Shown: positions 28,374-38,500 of the stretch, piece by piece
Layout of the letters: every line of letters starts with the position of its first letter
Numbering within the stretch: position 1 is the stretch's first letter
Source: Psychroflexus aestuariivivens
Lineage (GTDB): Bacteria > Bacteroidota > Bacteroidia > Flavobacteriales > Flavobacteriaceae
NCBI RefSeq assembly: GCF_004010055.1
Contig: NZ_RQVT01000015.1
Location: 1-64,000 of the forward strand
Length of the DNA stretch: 64,000 nt
Direction of reading: 5' to 3'
Notes under the pieces: model-generated
Seen by the model: the letters and a program-made list of their open reading frames with translations, nothing else
Told to the model about the DNA's origin: nothing
Database searches by the model: none
Position numbers and translations under genes: made by a program

Positions 28374-30203
28374 TTAATCTTCAATAAGTTCAATTACATT
28401 ATTTTTTCGATTTATATCAGCCATTAATTTAGATGGGTCAATTTCAATTTTAGAGACGCCAAATCTTGCTGTTGGAACTTCTAAATTGTAAGTTGGGTAT
28501 GACCAAGCCCAATCTTCAAGAATATCAGCATCTATCATTTTTTCCCATCTCATAATTCTTAATGGAATATATTTCATTTCTGTATCACCGTTGGTGTAAG
28601 TAATTTCGACTTCAATTGGCATAGGTGTCTGACCTATTCGTTCTAAAGTGATAATTGTAACTTCTGGCTCTGTATCAACATCTTTGATGCCATAGTCAAC
28701 TACGTTAGTTGTTCTTGTCCAATCGTTGAGATACCAATTTAACTCTGCACCGCTAACTTTTTCAGCAATACGGATGAAATCATTTGGTGTTGGATGTTTA
28801 AACTGCCATTCGTCAAAATAGCGTTTCAGAGTTTTTTCTACATTTTCTTTTCCAATCAAATAATCAAGTTGTGCTAAAAACACAGCACCTTTAGAATAAG
28901 CTGAAATTCCATAAGCTTGGTTGTATTTATATCGATCTGCATGTGTAGTTTGTGGTTGTTCAAATCCTGAATTTGCTAAACTTACATAACCTCTATAGGC
29001 ATTTTCAAGAGGGTGTGTTTGATCTTGATCCATAATTTCGTTCATCGCTAAGGTAGAAATGTAGGTTGTAAAACCTTCATCCATCCATTCGTGTTGCGCT
29101 TCGTCTGTAGCCAAAATGTGTTGAAACCATGCATGAGCCATTTCATGTGCAGTAACGCCAACTAAGCTTTCAAACTCTCTTTCTCCTGTGATTAAAGTAC
29201 ACATGGCATATTCCATACCACCGTCACCGCCCTGTATGATGGAGTATTGATCGTATGGATATTGACCGATATTTTCATTGAAATATGCTAATAATTCTTC
29301 TGTTTTGGGTTGTAATTTTTTCCAATTTTCCTTGATGTCATCATTATCCTTATAAAGAAAATGTAGCGTTGTTCCATCTATAGCTTTTAGTTTATCATGG
29401 ATATAATCCCGATCTGCTGCCCAAGTGAAATCGTGCACATTTGGTGCAATAAAATGCCATGTCAATTTTTTCCCTTTACGCTTAACGTCAACGCCAGCAT
29501 CCTCATAACCATAGCCAACTTCATTAGGATTTTGAATGTAACCAGAACCACCTAGGATATAATCTTTATCGATGTTAATTTCAACATCAAAATCACCCCA
29601 AACCCCATGGAACTCTCTTCCTATATAAGGATCGGCATGCCAACCTTCAAAATCGTATTCTGCCAATTTAGGATACCATTGGGTCATAGATAACTCAATA
29701 CCTTCTTCGTTGTTTCTACCTGATCTTCGAATTTGTTTAGGCACTTGCCCGTTGAATTCCATATAAAAAGTTGTAGATTGTCCTGGTAAAATTGGTTTGT
29801 TCAATTCTACTTCAAGCACTGTTCCTTCTACTTCGTAATTCAAAGCATTGCCGTTTTGAAGTAATTTTTCAACTTTGATAAAACCGATTTCATCTTCTTC
29901 CAATTTTGAAATTCGGTCACCGACGCGACTGTCTGGATCTTCTATCGTTCTAGACCTTATGTCCATTTCACTGTTGGGTTGAAATGCATTAAAATACAAA
30001 TGATAGAATGCCCGTTTCAGTGTGTCAGGCGAGTTGTTAGTGTAGATAAGCTTCTGTTTTCCTTCATATTGATAGTTTTTGACATCAAAGTCAATATCCA
30101 TATCATAATTGACATATTGTTGCCAATATCCGGTATTGTTTTGACCAAAAGCGAGTGTCGTAATACATAATACTGTAAAAAGTGTAAATCTAATTTTTCT
30201 CAT
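28374..30203 (-). CDS. M1-family metallopeptidase
   Basis: 609 aa with a signal peptide (MRKIRFTLFTVLCITTLAFGQ), so exported. Zinc ligands are in HEMAH (His353, Glu354, His357) and Glu376 of WMDEGFTTY, the exact HEXXH-x18-E spacing of M1 aminopeptidases. The substrate-binding loop is GGMEYAM in place of the common GAMEN, as seen in many Bacteroidota members. The N-terminal region forms the usual beta-saddle (WQQYVNYDMDIDFDVKNY). It is the last gene of a run with a subtilase (2-base gap) and an MBL hydrolase upstream on the same strand. It probably trims peptides in the periplasm. Confidence 0.92.
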   Translation of the reverse strand: MRKIRFTLFTVLCITTLAFGQNNTGYWQQYVNYDMDIDFDVKNYQYEGKQKLIYTNNSPDTLKRAFYHLYFNAFQPNSEMDIRSRTIEDPDSRVGDRISKLEEDEIGFIKVEKLLQNGNALNYEVEGTVLEVELNKPILPGQSTTFYMEFNGQVPKQIRRSGRNNEEGIELSMTQWYPKLAEYDFEGWHADPYIGREFHGVWGDFDVEINIDKDYILGGSGYIQNPNEVGYGYEDAGVDVKRKGKKLTWHFIAPNVHDFTWAADRDYIHDKLKAIDGTTLHFLYKDNDDIKENWKKLQPKTEELLAYFNENIGQYPYDQYSIIQGGDGGMEYAMCTLITGEREFESLVGVTAHEMAHAWFQHILATDEAQHEWMDEGFTTYISTLAMNEIMDQDQTHPLENAYRGYVSLANSGFEQPQTTHADRYKYNQAYGISAYSKGAVFLAQLDYLIGKENVEKTLKRYFDEWQFKHPTPNDFIRIAEKVSGAELNWYLNDWTRTTNVVDYGIKDVDTEPEVTIITLERIGQTPMPIEVEITYTNGDTEMKYIPLRIMRWEKMIDADILEDWAWSYPTYNLEVPTARFGVSKIEIDPSKLMADINRKNNVIELIED

Positions 30204-30205
30204 AA

Positions 30206-31885
30206 TTATTTAGTTTTTGAGGCTAATATTATTGCATTGTACATATTAATCATATTTCCAGATACAGAAAGTTCGCTAAAAGGTTTAACGACATTGGCAT
30301 CTCCGCCAACGATAACTTCTTGGTCTGTTGTCAATCCTGATTCCATAAGAATATCTTTGACTTGCTTAGCGCTTAGTTTCGGATATAAAGATCTTATCAT
30401 TGCAGCTACACCAGCTACATTTGGAGAAGCCATAGAGGTGCCGCCTAAAAATTCATATTTATTCAAAGGTGTTGTTGCGTAGATTTCCGATCCTGGCGCA
30501 AATATATCCACACTATTTTTTCCATAATTAGAAAAACCTGATACCAATTTATCTCCGTATTGAGAAGTGATTGCACCAACATTAATGAAGTTATCAACAA
30601 AATTTGCTGAATTTTCAGGGGTTTCGTCATTTGGATAAACTTGCTTTTTATCTAAATTGATGCCCTCGTTTCCTGCAGCATTTACAATCAGAACATCGTT
30701 TTCTTCTGCATATTTTATTGCCGCTTTAACCCATTCTGGGTGGACAGAGTAATATTTTCCAAAAGATGTATTGATTACTTTGGCGCCATTATCTACAGCA
30801 TAGCGGATGCCAAGTGCAATGTCTTTGTCATACTCATCTCCGTCAGGTACTGCACGAATTGGCATAATTAAAACATTGTCTGCAACACCTTTCATTCCTT
30901 TTTCGTTTTTCCTCTCTGCAGCAATAATTCCAGCAACATGTGTTCCGTGTTTGGCGTCAGCTTTATCTTCTTGCGGCCCACTCACATCGTTGTTTCCATA
31001 ATATTTAGTTGAAAAATCATCTTCGTCATCGCCTAAAACTTTGGCTCTGGCATTTAAGTCCAAATTAAAATGAGTTTCCATTCTGCCTTGAAAATAATCT
31101 ATTGCAGAACTCAGTCGATCTTGAACTTCACCTAAATCTTCACCAATATTGTTCATAATATTCAGTAAAAATATTTTTTGGTTTTGCAAGGCTTCGTCTT
31201 CAGTTTCAAAATTGTTGAGTTTTTCTATACTCAATGTATTGGTGTCTAACTCATCTTTGAAATTTTCTTCAGCCATTTGCAATTGATTATTCATTGCTGA
31301 ATATTGGTTTAAAGCGCCTTGAGATTCCTGAATTTCTTTTTCTAACTCAGCTTTTGCAGCCTTATACATTTCAAATTCATCCGCTTCTTCTGCTGAAATT
31401 TCTGAAGTGCGCTTACCTTCAAATTTGTCTTGAAAATCTCTGACGATTCTAGTCATCTCAAGATTTTCTTCTACGATATCACCTAGAAAATTCCAGCCAT
31501 GAATATCATCTACATAACCATTTTCATCATCATCAATTCCGTTATTAGGAATTTCATCGATGTTGGTCCAAATGACACCTTCCAAATCTTCATGTTCTAT
31601 GTCAATACCACTGTCTAAAACCGCAACTATGACGGTTTCTCCTTCGTAATCTTTGATGATTTGATCGTAAGCACGGTCAACGCTCATTCCAGGAACTGTG
31701 TCAAGAACTAAATCTTTGCTGCCCCAATTTTTAAGCTCATCCTCAGAAAGTTTTACTGTTTTGGCATTGGCCGTATTCAAATTTGGTATTGGTTGAGATT
31801 CGATTTTCGGTCCGGTTGCACATCCAATTAATAATCCGGCTGTAATTCCAAATCCGGCAATTTTTTTTAAATATTGTATTCTCAT
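30206..31885 (-). CDS. Subtilase (S8) lipoprotein with a long insert
   Basis: 559 aa with a lipoprotein signal (ITAGLLIGC), so membrane-anchored. The catalytic triad is Asp91 (VLDSGID), His313 (HGTHVAG) and Ser484 (GGTSMASPN), with the oxyanion Asn in NAAGNEG. Asp and His are 222 residues apart, far more than in classical subtilisins. The insert (about 145-285) is highly charged and probably a coiled coil (Glu/Lys/Gln-rich heptads). The same arrangement is familiar in flavobacterial S8 lipoproteins, but the role of the insert is not known to me. It is probably co-transcribed with the M1 peptidase gene two bases downstream. Confidence 0.9.
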   Translation of the reverse strand: MRIQYLKKIAGFGITAGLLIGCATGPKIESQPIPNLNTANAKTVKLSEDELKNWGSKDLVLDTVPGMSVDRAYDQIIKDYEGETVIVAVLDSGIDIEHEDLEGVIWTNIDEIPNNGIDDDENGYVDDIHGWNFLGDIVEENLEMTRIVRDFQDKFEGKRTSEISAEEADEFEMYKAAKAELEKEIQESQGALNQYSAMNNQLQMAEENFKDELDTNTLSIEKLNNFETEDEALQNQKIFLLNIMNNIGEDLGEVQDRLSSAIDYFQGRMETHFNLDLNARAKVLGDDEDDFSTKYYGNNDVSGPQEDKADAKHGTHVAGIIAAERKNEKGMKGVADNVLIMPIRAVPDGDEYDKDIALGIRYAVDNGAKVINTSFGKYYSVHPEWVKAAIKYAEENDVLIVNAAGNEGINLDKKQVYPNDETPENSANFVDNFINVGAITSQYGDKLVSGFSNYGKNSVDIFAPGSEIYATTPLNKYEFLGGTSMASPNVAGVAAMIRSLYPKLSAKQVKDILMESGLTTDQEVIVGGDANVVKPFSELSVSGNMINMYNAIILASKTK

Positions 31886-31903
31886 TTTGGTAATTGTATA
31901 AAA

Positions 31904-32761
31904 TTAATTAAATAATTCATTAAAAGTAAAAGTCTTATCGTGGCGAACGCCCTTTTCCGTCTGTTTCAAAGAAACAATTTCATTATGAGCATCATGTTCC
32001 AGAAACATAAAATAATTATTTGAAGCAGCCTCATCTAAGAATAATTTTTTTTCTTCTAAAGTTATGAGGGGTCTTGTGTCATATCCCATAACAAATGGTA
32101 AAGGAATGTGTCCTGCAGTAGGTAGTAAGTCAGCTGAAAAAACAATTTTTTCACCTTTATAATCAATAATAGGAATCATTTGTTTATCAGTGTGACCGTC
32201 TGCAAAAAAAACTTCAAACCCGAGTTCTTCGTAAAAGTGTCTTTGTTTGGAACGTTCTAAAAAATGCAATTGTCCGCTTTCCTGCATCGGCAAAAGATTT
32301 TCCTTTAGAAATGAAGCTTTCTCTCGGTCATTAGGGTGAATTGCCCAATGCCAATGTGCTTCGTTTGTCCAGAATTTTGCATTTTTGAAAGCTGGTTCGT
32401 AACCTGTTTTATCTTTATTCCATTGAATGCTGCCACCACAATGGTCAAAATGTAGATGCGTCAAAAACACATCTGTAATGTCGTTTCTATGAAAACCATG
32501 TTTTTTGAGTGACTTATCGATAGAGTGATCTCCCCAACGGTAGTAATAACTGAAAAACTTTTCACTTTGTTTGTCCCCCAAACCAGTATCGATTAATATT
32601 AATTTATCGCCATTTTCTATCAATAAACTCGTTGCTGCGATATCGATCATATTGTTGCTGTCGGCAGGATTGGTGCGTTGCCAAAGTGATTTTGGTACTA
32701 CTCCAAACATGGCGCCACCATCAAGCTTGAAATTGCCAGTTTCTATTGGGTATAATTTCAT
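31904..32761 (-). CDS. MBL-fold metallo-hydrolase
   Basis: 285 aa, cytoplasmic by lack of a signal. The metallo-beta-lactamase motif HLHFDHCGG (His102, His104, Asp106, His107) and later ADGHTDKQMIP and FSADLLPTAGH supply the zinc site. The overall pattern resembles lactonase/AttM-like hydrolases (N-terminal LLIENGDKLILIDTGLG). It is the first gene of the presumed MBL-S8-M1 unit (18-base gap to the protease). The substrate is unknown. Confidence 0.88.
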   Translation of the reverse strand: MKLYPIETGNFKLDGGAMFGVVPKSLWQRTNPADSNNMIDIAATSLLIENGDKLILIDTGLGDKQSEKFFSYYYRWGDHSIDKSLKKHGFHRNDITDVFLTHLHFDHCGGSIQWNKDKTGYEPAFKNAKFWTNEAHWHWAIHPNDREKASFLKENLLPMQESGQLHFLERSKQRHFYEELGFEVFFADGHTDKQMIPIIDYKGEKIVFSADLLPTAGHIPLPFVMGYDTRPLITLEEKKLFLDEAASNNYFMFLEHDAHNEIVSLKQTEKGVRHDKTFTFNELFN

Positions 32762-32859
32762 ATCTCTATATTTTTAAAGCAAATTAATAAAAGTGTATTA
32801 ACTTTGACTTTCATTTCACTTAGATTGTGCTATTTTTAACAAGACAAATTTAACATTTT

Positions 32860-34785
32860 ATGATTGAATTAGCAGGGATTATCATTTTAGGAATATTAGC
32901 CCAATGGTTTGCTTGGCGTTTTAAAATTCCAGCTATTTTGCCTTTAATTTTGATTGGCCTTCTGGTCGGACCAATAGCTACATTATACACAGAAGATGGA
33001 TCTAAGTTAATAGAACCGATTTGGAATGGTGAATCTGGTTTGTTTCCAGGAGAGAGCTTGTTTTATTTTGTTTCGCTAGCGATAGGAATTATTTTGTTTG
33101 AGGGTGGCTTAACTTTACGTCGAGGAGAAATTTTGAATGTTGGCCCTGTGATTGTTAAGCTAATTACAATTGCAGTGGTTATTACATTCGTCGGTGCAGG
33201 TATGGCAGCACATTGGATACTTGGACTGAGCTGGCAAATTTCATTATTATTTTCTGGTTTAATTATTGTTACTGGACCAACGGTAATCACTCCCATTTTA
33301 CGAAATATACCGCTCAAAAAGGATGTCTCAACCATTTTAAAATGGGAAGGAATTCTTATAGATCCAATCGGTGCTTTGGTAGCCGTTTTGGTCTTTGAAT
33401 TTATTTCAGCAGGTGGAGGAGAAGCTTTTACTACAACTGTATTAGTTGAGTTTGGAAAAATTGTGCTTTTTGGATTTACTTTTGGTTTCACTTTTGCAAA
33501 AGCATTGGCTTTTTGTATCAAGAAAAAAGTTATTCCTCATTATTTGTTGAATGTATTCACCTTAGCAAGCGTTTTAGGTGTTTTTGTTCTGGCTGACCAT
33601 TTTGCACATGAAAGTGGACTCCTTGCAGTTGTTGTGATGGGTATTATTATGGGAAATACCAATTTGCCAAATCTTAAGGAATTGTTGTACTTCAAAGAAT
33701 CTTTGAGTGTTTTATTGATTTCCATATTGTTTATTTTACTAGCAGCCAATATCAATTTTGATAACCTAATGATGGTTTTCAATTGGGAAACATTGATTCT
33801 TTTTGCAGTTGTCGTTTTTGTGGTGAGACCTCTAGGTGTGTTTTTGAGCAGTTATAATTCTACTTTAGAAACTCGCGAAAAGTTGTTTATCAGTTGGGTT
33901 GGACCACGTGGTATTGTTGCCGCAGGTGTGGCGTCTTTGTTTGGTTTGAAATTGGTAGACCAGGAAGTCACAAATGCAGAATTAATTACGCCATTGGTCT
34001 TTGTCATCGTGCTTGGAACAGTTTTGCTAAATGCGACAACAGCACGTCCATTTGCAAAACTTGTCGGTGTATTTTTGAAAGATTCTCAGGGTATTTTAAT
34101 AGTTGGCTCTTCCTCATTCTCAAGAATTGTTGCTAAATATTTGAAAGATAACGATAGACATGTGGTTATTGTAGATAACAATAAAAGCAACATCGACAAA
34201 GCTAAAGAAATGGGATTGGATGCAATCAATGCCAATATTTATTCTGATGATTTGATAGATAATGTCGAATTAAGTGATGTTGGGTATCTTATGGCGTTAA
34301 CTGGAAATACAGCAGTCAATAAAAAGGCAATTGAAAATTTTGCCAAACAATTTGGCGAGCAAGGTACTTTTAGAGTGATTTCTTCTGAAGAAATGGAAGA
34401 TCCAGAAAACAATCCAAACGACGGCTTATTTTCACAAACCGATGACTATATCAAGTTGGTTAATTTGACTAGAAAATATCCTGAAATTCACGAAATAGAC
34501 TTGAATTCTGAAGAGCATTTCCAAGGTTTAATTGAAATCAGTAAAGTTGAGTCAGAAATTATTCCTTTGTTTATAAAGAAACCAGATGGAACGCTGAATA
34601 TTTTACCTAATGATACTAAAAATATAGACGTAGAAAGTGGTTCTAAATTGGTTTACCTTGGTAAGGCTTTCAAAAAAGAACCTTCAAAGAAAATCGTTGA
34701 AGAACAATCAATAAAAGACGAAGAAAAGCCTCCAAAATCACGAGAAAAAGAAAAAAATACTTCAGAAAAAAATCCTAATTTATAA
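32860..34785 (+). CDS. Cation/proton antiporter with TrkA-type regulatory domain
   Basis: 641 aa. About 12 membrane helices in residues 1-400 form a Na+/H+ exchanger domain (IIILGILAQWFAWRFKIP, ILFEGGLTLRRGE, GPTVITPILRNIP, SWVGPRGIVAAGV). A TrkA-N nucleotide-binding domain follows (ILIVGSSSFSRIVAKYLKD, about 405-520), then a TrkA-C-like segment and a charged Lys/Glu tail. This plan suits NhaP/CPA1-type K+ or Na+ antiporters. It faces away from the MBL gene and is followed by dprA after 13 bases. Confidence 0.88.
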   Translation: MIELAGIIILGILAQWFAWRFKIPAILPLILIGLLVGPIATLYTEDGSKLIEPIWNGESGLFPGESLFYFVSLAIGIILFEGGLTLRRGEILNVGPVIVKLITIAVVITFVGAGMAAHWILGLSWQISLLFSGLIIVTGPTVITPILRNIPLKKDVSTILKWEGILIDPIGALVAVLVFEFISAGGGEAFTTTVLVEFGKIVLFGFTFGFTFAKALAFCIKKKVIPHYLLNVFTLASVLGVFVLADHFAHESGLLAVVVMGIIMGNTNLPNLKELLYFKESLSVLLISILFILLAANINFDNLMMVFNWETLILFAVVVFVVRPLGVFLSSYNSTLETREKLFISWVGPRGIVAAGVASLFGLKLVDQEVTNAELITPLVFVIVLGTVLLNATTARPFAKLVGVFLKDSQGILIVGSSSFSRIVAKYLKDNDRHVVIVDNNKSNIDKAKEMGLDAINANIYSDDLIDNVELSDVGYLMALTGNTAVNKKAIENFAKQFGEQGTFRVISSEEMEDPENNPNDGLFSQTDDYIKLVNLTRKYPEIHEIDLNSEEHFQGLIEISKVESEIIPLFIKKPDGTLNILPNDTKNIDVESGSKLVYLGKAFKKEPSKKIVEEQSIKDEEKPPKSREKEKNTSEKNPNL

Positions 34786-34798
34786 ATAGAATTAACCA

Positions 34799-35899
34799 AT
34801 GAAAGACACCGAATTACTTCATCTTCTGGCTTTGCACAGAATGAACAATGTCGGTCATATCAATGCCAAAAAACTTATTTCACATTTTGGTAGTGCCACT
34901 GCTTTATTCGAAGCTAGTAGAAAAGACTTGTCACAAATTTCTGGTATTGGCGCAAAACGAATTCAAGAAATTCTAGATCCGAGTTATCTAAAAGAAGCCG
35001 AATCGGAATTGAAATTTATTTCAGATGAAAAATTTTTAGTCACAGATTATAAAGATCCAAAATATCCATCACGCTTAAAACAATGCATAGATAGTCCTAT
35101 TTTGTTGTTTTCAAGAGGTAATATTGATATTCAAAATAAGCGCATCATTAGCATTGTTGGTACTCGAAAAATTACAAGTCATGGCATTGCATTTTGTGAA
35201 GAATTAGTTGAAAATTTATCACCTTTGGACCCCGTGATTGTTTCTGGGTTAGCTTATGGAGCAGACATTACAGCGCATAAAGCTGCCTTAAAGTATAATT
35301 TGCAAACCATAGCTTGCTTGGCGCATGGATTGAATCAGATTTATCCAAAAGTTCATTATAAATACGTTAAAGATATCGAGAAAAACGGCGGTTTTATGAC
35401 AGATTTCTGTAGCGATGCCAATTTTATACCTAAAAACTTCTTGAGTCGAAACCGATTGGTTGCAGGATTAAGCGAGGCTACAATAGTTATAGAAAGCGCC
35501 GAAAAAGGTGGGTCTCTCGTTACTGCGGATATTGCACATTCATACAATCGAGAAGTTTTTGCGGTTCCCGGTCGACCGCAAGACAAGCTTAGCAGTGGTT
35601 GCAATATGCTAATCAAACAGCAAAAGGCCCAACTCATTTCAAGTGCTGCTGATGTAGTTTATTTTTTGAATTGGGATATTGATAAAGAAAAACAAAACAA
35701 ACAAACACAACTTTTTGTTGATTTAAGTCCTCAAGAACAACAAATTGTTGAAAAGTTGGGTTCATTAGGTAAAGCTGAATTAGATGTTTTAGCATTATCT
35801 TGCGAATTACCGACTTCGAAGTTAGCGCCAATTTTATTAAATTTGGAGCTTAATGGCTTGGTACGTCCATTGCCTGGAAAGCAATATGAAATCATTTAA
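34799..35899 (+). CDS. dprA: DNA-processing protein DprA
   Basis: DprA loads RecA on incoming single-stranded DNA during natural transformation. The 366-aa protein has an N-terminal helix-hairpin-helix region (LISHFGSATALFEAS, ISGIGAKRIQEIL), the Rossmann core (SIVGTRKITSHGIAF, VSGLAYGADITAHKAAL, SEKGGSLVTAD-like ESAEKGGSLVTADIA, AVPGRPQDKLSSGCNMLI) and a C-terminal winged-helix segment (LPGKQYEI end). Length and motif order match the family. It is 13 bases downstream of the antiporter gene. Confidence 0.94.
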   Translation: MKDTELLHLLALHRMNNVGHINAKKLISHFGSATALFEASRKDLSQISGIGAKRIQEILDPSYLKEAESELKFISDEKFLVTDYKDPKYPSRLKQCIDSPILLFSRGNIDIQNKRIISIVGTRKITSHGIAFCEELVENLSPLDPVIVSGLAYGADITAHKAALKYNLQTIACLAHGLNQIYPKVHYKYVKDIEKNGGFMTDFCSDANFIPKNFLSRNRLVAGLSEATIVIESAEKGGSLVTADIAHSYNREVFAVPGRPQDKLSSGCNMLIKQQKAQLISSAADVVYFLNWDIDKEKQNKQTQLFVDLSPQEQQIVEKLGSLGKAELDVLALSCELPTSKLAPILLNLELNGLVRPLPGKQYEII

Positions 35900-35921
35900 T
35901 TAATTATTTAAAACCAATACA

Positions 35922-36395
35922 ATGTATAAAATTTTTAAAATCTCACTTTTATCATTACTTATCAGCCTTGGTGCCTGTCAGTCCAATAACAATGAAGAAG
36001 AATCCAAAGCTTTTGACAAGCAGATGAAAGAAACTGTTAAAATTCACGATGATGTGATGCCTGAATTGGGCGAAATTAATAGCATGATCGAAAGGCTTGA
36101 AGCCGAAAAAGAAAATTTAAAATCTGAATCTGAAGATTTGAAAGAAGAAACTTTACGTCCTTATGATCAAGCCATTGTTGATTTGAAAAGATCGCATGAA
36201 ATGATGATGAGCTGGATGGAAAACTTTAGTAATACCTTTTCTAGAACTGAAATTAACGAAGGACTTCAGGCAAAAGACAAAGACAGTATTAAAGCTAAAA
36301 TGAAATCATTGAATACACACTACGAAAGTGCAGAGGAGATGAAAAAAGCAATTACTGATGCTTTAGAGAATGCTCAAAAGCTTTTGGCTAAATAA
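35922..36395 (+). CDS. Small coiled-coil lipoprotein
   Basis: 157 aa with a lipobox (ISLGAC) after a short hydrophobic stretch. The mature part is almost wholly charged helix (MIERLEAEKENLKSESEDLKEE), so a coiled coil is likely. Similar short Bacteroidota lipoproteins are often labelled viral A-type inclusion protein, a name without functional value. It is 22 bases after dprA and ends at a hairpin terminator. Confidence 0.65.
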   Translation: MYKIFKISLLSLLISLGACQSNNNEEESKAFDKQMKETVKIHDDVMPELGEINSMIERLEAEKENLKSESEDLKEETLRPYDQAIVDLKRSHEMMMSWMENFSNTFSRTEINEGLQAKDKDSIKAKMKSLNTHYESAEEMKKAITDALENAQKLLAK

Positions 36396-36417
36396 AACAA
36401 AATTATATTTCTAAAAA

Positions 36418-36455
36418 TTAAATAAAGCCAAGTTCTTAAGCCTGGCTTTATTTAA
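36418..36455 (+). terminator. Intrinsic terminator after the lipoprotein gene
   Basis: TTAAATAAAGCCA and TGGCTTTATTTAA pair perfectly (13 bp) around a 12-nt loop, 23 bases after the stop. It separates the dprA unit from the suf operon promoter. Confidence 0.75.
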
Positions 36456-36623
36456 TTTAAAAAACTACATGTGCTCGATGAGGTTTTCAAAAGCTGCTGA
36501 AAAATAATCTTTTTTAGCTAAAATAATAACTATTCAAACTACAAAAACCATTCGGCTATATTCATCGCAGTTATTTATCAATAATATGAATCCATACATA
36601 ACAAATAATAATGTTAAGTCATA

Positions 36624-36653
36624 TTGTAAGTAAAAGGCTAAATCCTATATTTG
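36624..36653 (+). promoter_or_regulatory. Promoter of the suf operon
   Basis: TTG (36624-36626), exactly 19 bases, then TATATTTG (36646-36653): a full match to the Bacteroidota sigma-ABfr consensus TTG-N19-TAnnTTTG. It lies 28 bases before the sufA ATG. No IscR-like or Fur-like palindrome is obvious. Confidence 0.7.
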
Positions 36654-36681
36654 TAAATAATTTAGAATAAATCTACAAAAG

Positions 36682-37011
36682 ATGATTAAAGTCAGCGAAG
36701 AAGCAAAACAAAAAATATCAAATCTTATGGCTGAAGAAGGTTATAATGTTGATAATCATTTTGTTAGAGTAGGTGTAAAAAGTGGGGGTTGCTCAGGCTT
36801 ATCTTATGAGTTAAACTTCGATCAGATTCAAAAAGATGATGATAAAATATTTGAAGACAATAATGTTAAAATTGTAATCAATAAAAGCAGCTTTTTATAC
36901 TTAGTAGGTACCACCTTAGAATATTCCGGTGGTTTGAATGGAAAAGGATTTGTTTTTAATAATCCTAATGCGCAAAGGACTTGCGGTTGTGGTGAAAGTT
37001 TTTCACTTTAA
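36682..37011 (+). CDS. sufA: A-type iron-sulfur carrier SufA/IscA
   Basis: 109 aa, HesB/IscA family. The three conserved cysteines are Cys37 (SGGCSGLSY), Cys101 and Cys103 (TCGCGESF), which hold an Fe-S cluster for transfer to target proteins. It is the first gene of a ten-gene suf operon and sits directly behind a consensus promoter. Confidence 0.92.
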   Translation: MIKVSEEAKQKISNLMAEEGYNVDNHFVRVGVKSGGCSGLSYELNFDQIQKDDDKIFEDNNVKIVINKSSFLYLVGTTLEYSGGLNGKGFVFNNPNAQRTCGCGESFSL

Positions 37012-37029
37012 TTTTTAAGAATACTATTT

Positions 37030-38475
37030 ATGGCATATACAGAACAAGAATTAGAAAAAGAACTTCAGAATAAAGAATATGAATACGGCTTCTACACCGA
37101 AATGGAAGCAGACACGTTTCCTCCTGGGCTAAATGAAGATGTTGTTATTGGTATTTCAAAAAAGAAAGGCGAGCCTGATTGGATGACACAGTGGAGATTA
37201 GACGCTTACAGACATTGGTTAACTATGGAAGAGCCAAACTGGGCAAACATAGGTTATGAAAAACCAAATTACCAAGCCATTTCTTACTATTCTGCACCAA
37301 GTAAAAAACCTAAGTATGATAGCTTAGACGAGGTTGATCCCGAAATGCTAGAAACTTTCAAAAAGTTAGGTATTTCTATAGATGAGCAGAAAAAACTAGC
37401 TGGAGTAGCTATGGATGTTGTTATGGATTCAGTTTCAGTAACAACAACTTTCAAGAAAACTTTAGCTGAGAAAGGAATTATTTTTTGTTCTATTTCAGAA
37501 GCGATTAAGGAACATCCAGAATTGGTGAAAAAATATATTGGGAGCATCGTGCCTTCTACAGACAATTATTTTGCTGCTTTAAATTCTGCAGTATTTAGTG
37601 ATGGTTCATTTTGTTATATTCCAAAAGGCGTAAGGTGTCCAATGGAGCTTTCTACATATTTTAGAATCAATCAAGCTGGAACTGGACAATTCGAAAGAAC
37701 ACTTGTAGTAGCTGAAGATTCAAGCTATGTAAGTTATTTAGAAGGTTGTACCGCTCCAATGCGTGATGAAAACCAATTGCATGCTGCCGTTGTAGAACTT
37801 GTCGCTTTAGATAATGCTGAAATAAAATATTCTACTGTACAGAACTGGTATCCAGGGAATAAAGAAGGTAAAGGTGGCGTTTATAATTTTGTTACAAAAC
37901 GCGGTCTTTGTGAAAAGAAAGCCAAAATCAGTTGGACACAAGTTGAAACTGGTTCTGCCGTAACTTGGAAATATCCAAGTTGTATTTTAAAAGGTGATTA
38001 TTCTACAGGAGAGTTTTACTCTATCGCTGTGACGAACAATTTTCAGCAAGCCGATACAGGAACCAAAATGATTCACTTGGGTAAAAATACCAAAAGTACA
38101 ATTATTTCAAAAGGTATTTCAGCAGGGAAATCTCAAAATTCCTATCGAGGTTTAGTGCAAATCAATAAACGTGCAGAAAATGCCAGAAATTTCTCTCAAT
38201 GTGATTCCTTATTGATGGGTAACAAATGTGGTGCACATACTTTTCCATATATAGAAGCTAAGAATAAAACAGCAAAAGTGGAACATGAGGCAACCACCAG
38301 CAAAATTGGTGAAGACCAGATATTCTATTGCAATCAACGTGGTATTGATACAGAAAAAGCTATTGCTTTAATAGTCAATGGCTTCAGTAAAGAAGTTTTA
38401 AATAAATTACCAATGGAATTTGCAGTAGAAGCTCAAAAATTGCTTGAAATTTCTTTAGAAGGTTCTGTTGGTTAA
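37030..38475 (+). CDS. sufB: SufB, Fe-S scaffold subunit
   Basis: 481 aa, the usual SufB length. SufB forms the SufBC2D scaffold on which new Fe-S clusters are built with sulfur from SufS/SufE. Family signatures include [37 protein letters not shown] and the C-terminal [18 protein letters not shown]. It is 18 bases after sufA. Separated from sufC by a small lipoprotein gene. Confidence 0.95.
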   Translation: MAYTEQELEKELQNKEYEYGFYTEMEADTFPPGLNEDVVIGISKKKGEPDWMTQWRLDAYRHWLTMEEPNWANIGYEKPNYQAISYYSAPSKKPKYDSLDEVDPEMLETFKKLGISIDEQKKLAGVAMDVVMDSVSVTTTFKKTLAEKGIIFCSISEAIKEHPELVKKYIGSIVPSTDNYFAALNSAVFSDGSFCYIPKGVRCPMELSTYFRINQAGTGQFERTLVVAEDSSYVSYLEGCTAPMRDENQLHAAVVELVALDNAEIKYSTVQNWYPGNKEGKGGVYNFVTKRGLCEKKAKISWTQVETGSAVTWKYPSCILKGDYSTGEFYSIAVTNNFQQADTGTKMIHLGKNTKSTIISKGISAGKSQNSYRGLVQINKRAENARNFSQCDSLLMGNKCGAHTFPYIEAKNKTAKVEHEATTSKIGEDQIFYCNQRGIDTEKAIALIVNGFSKEVLNKLPMEFAVEAQKLLEISLEGSVG

Positions 38476-38500
38476 TCATTAATAAATAATCTATTATAAA

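Noticed and set aside
33063..33521. 152-codon minus-strand ORF in the antiporter gene
   Set aside because: It is an antisense shadow of conserved membrane helices with no independent support.
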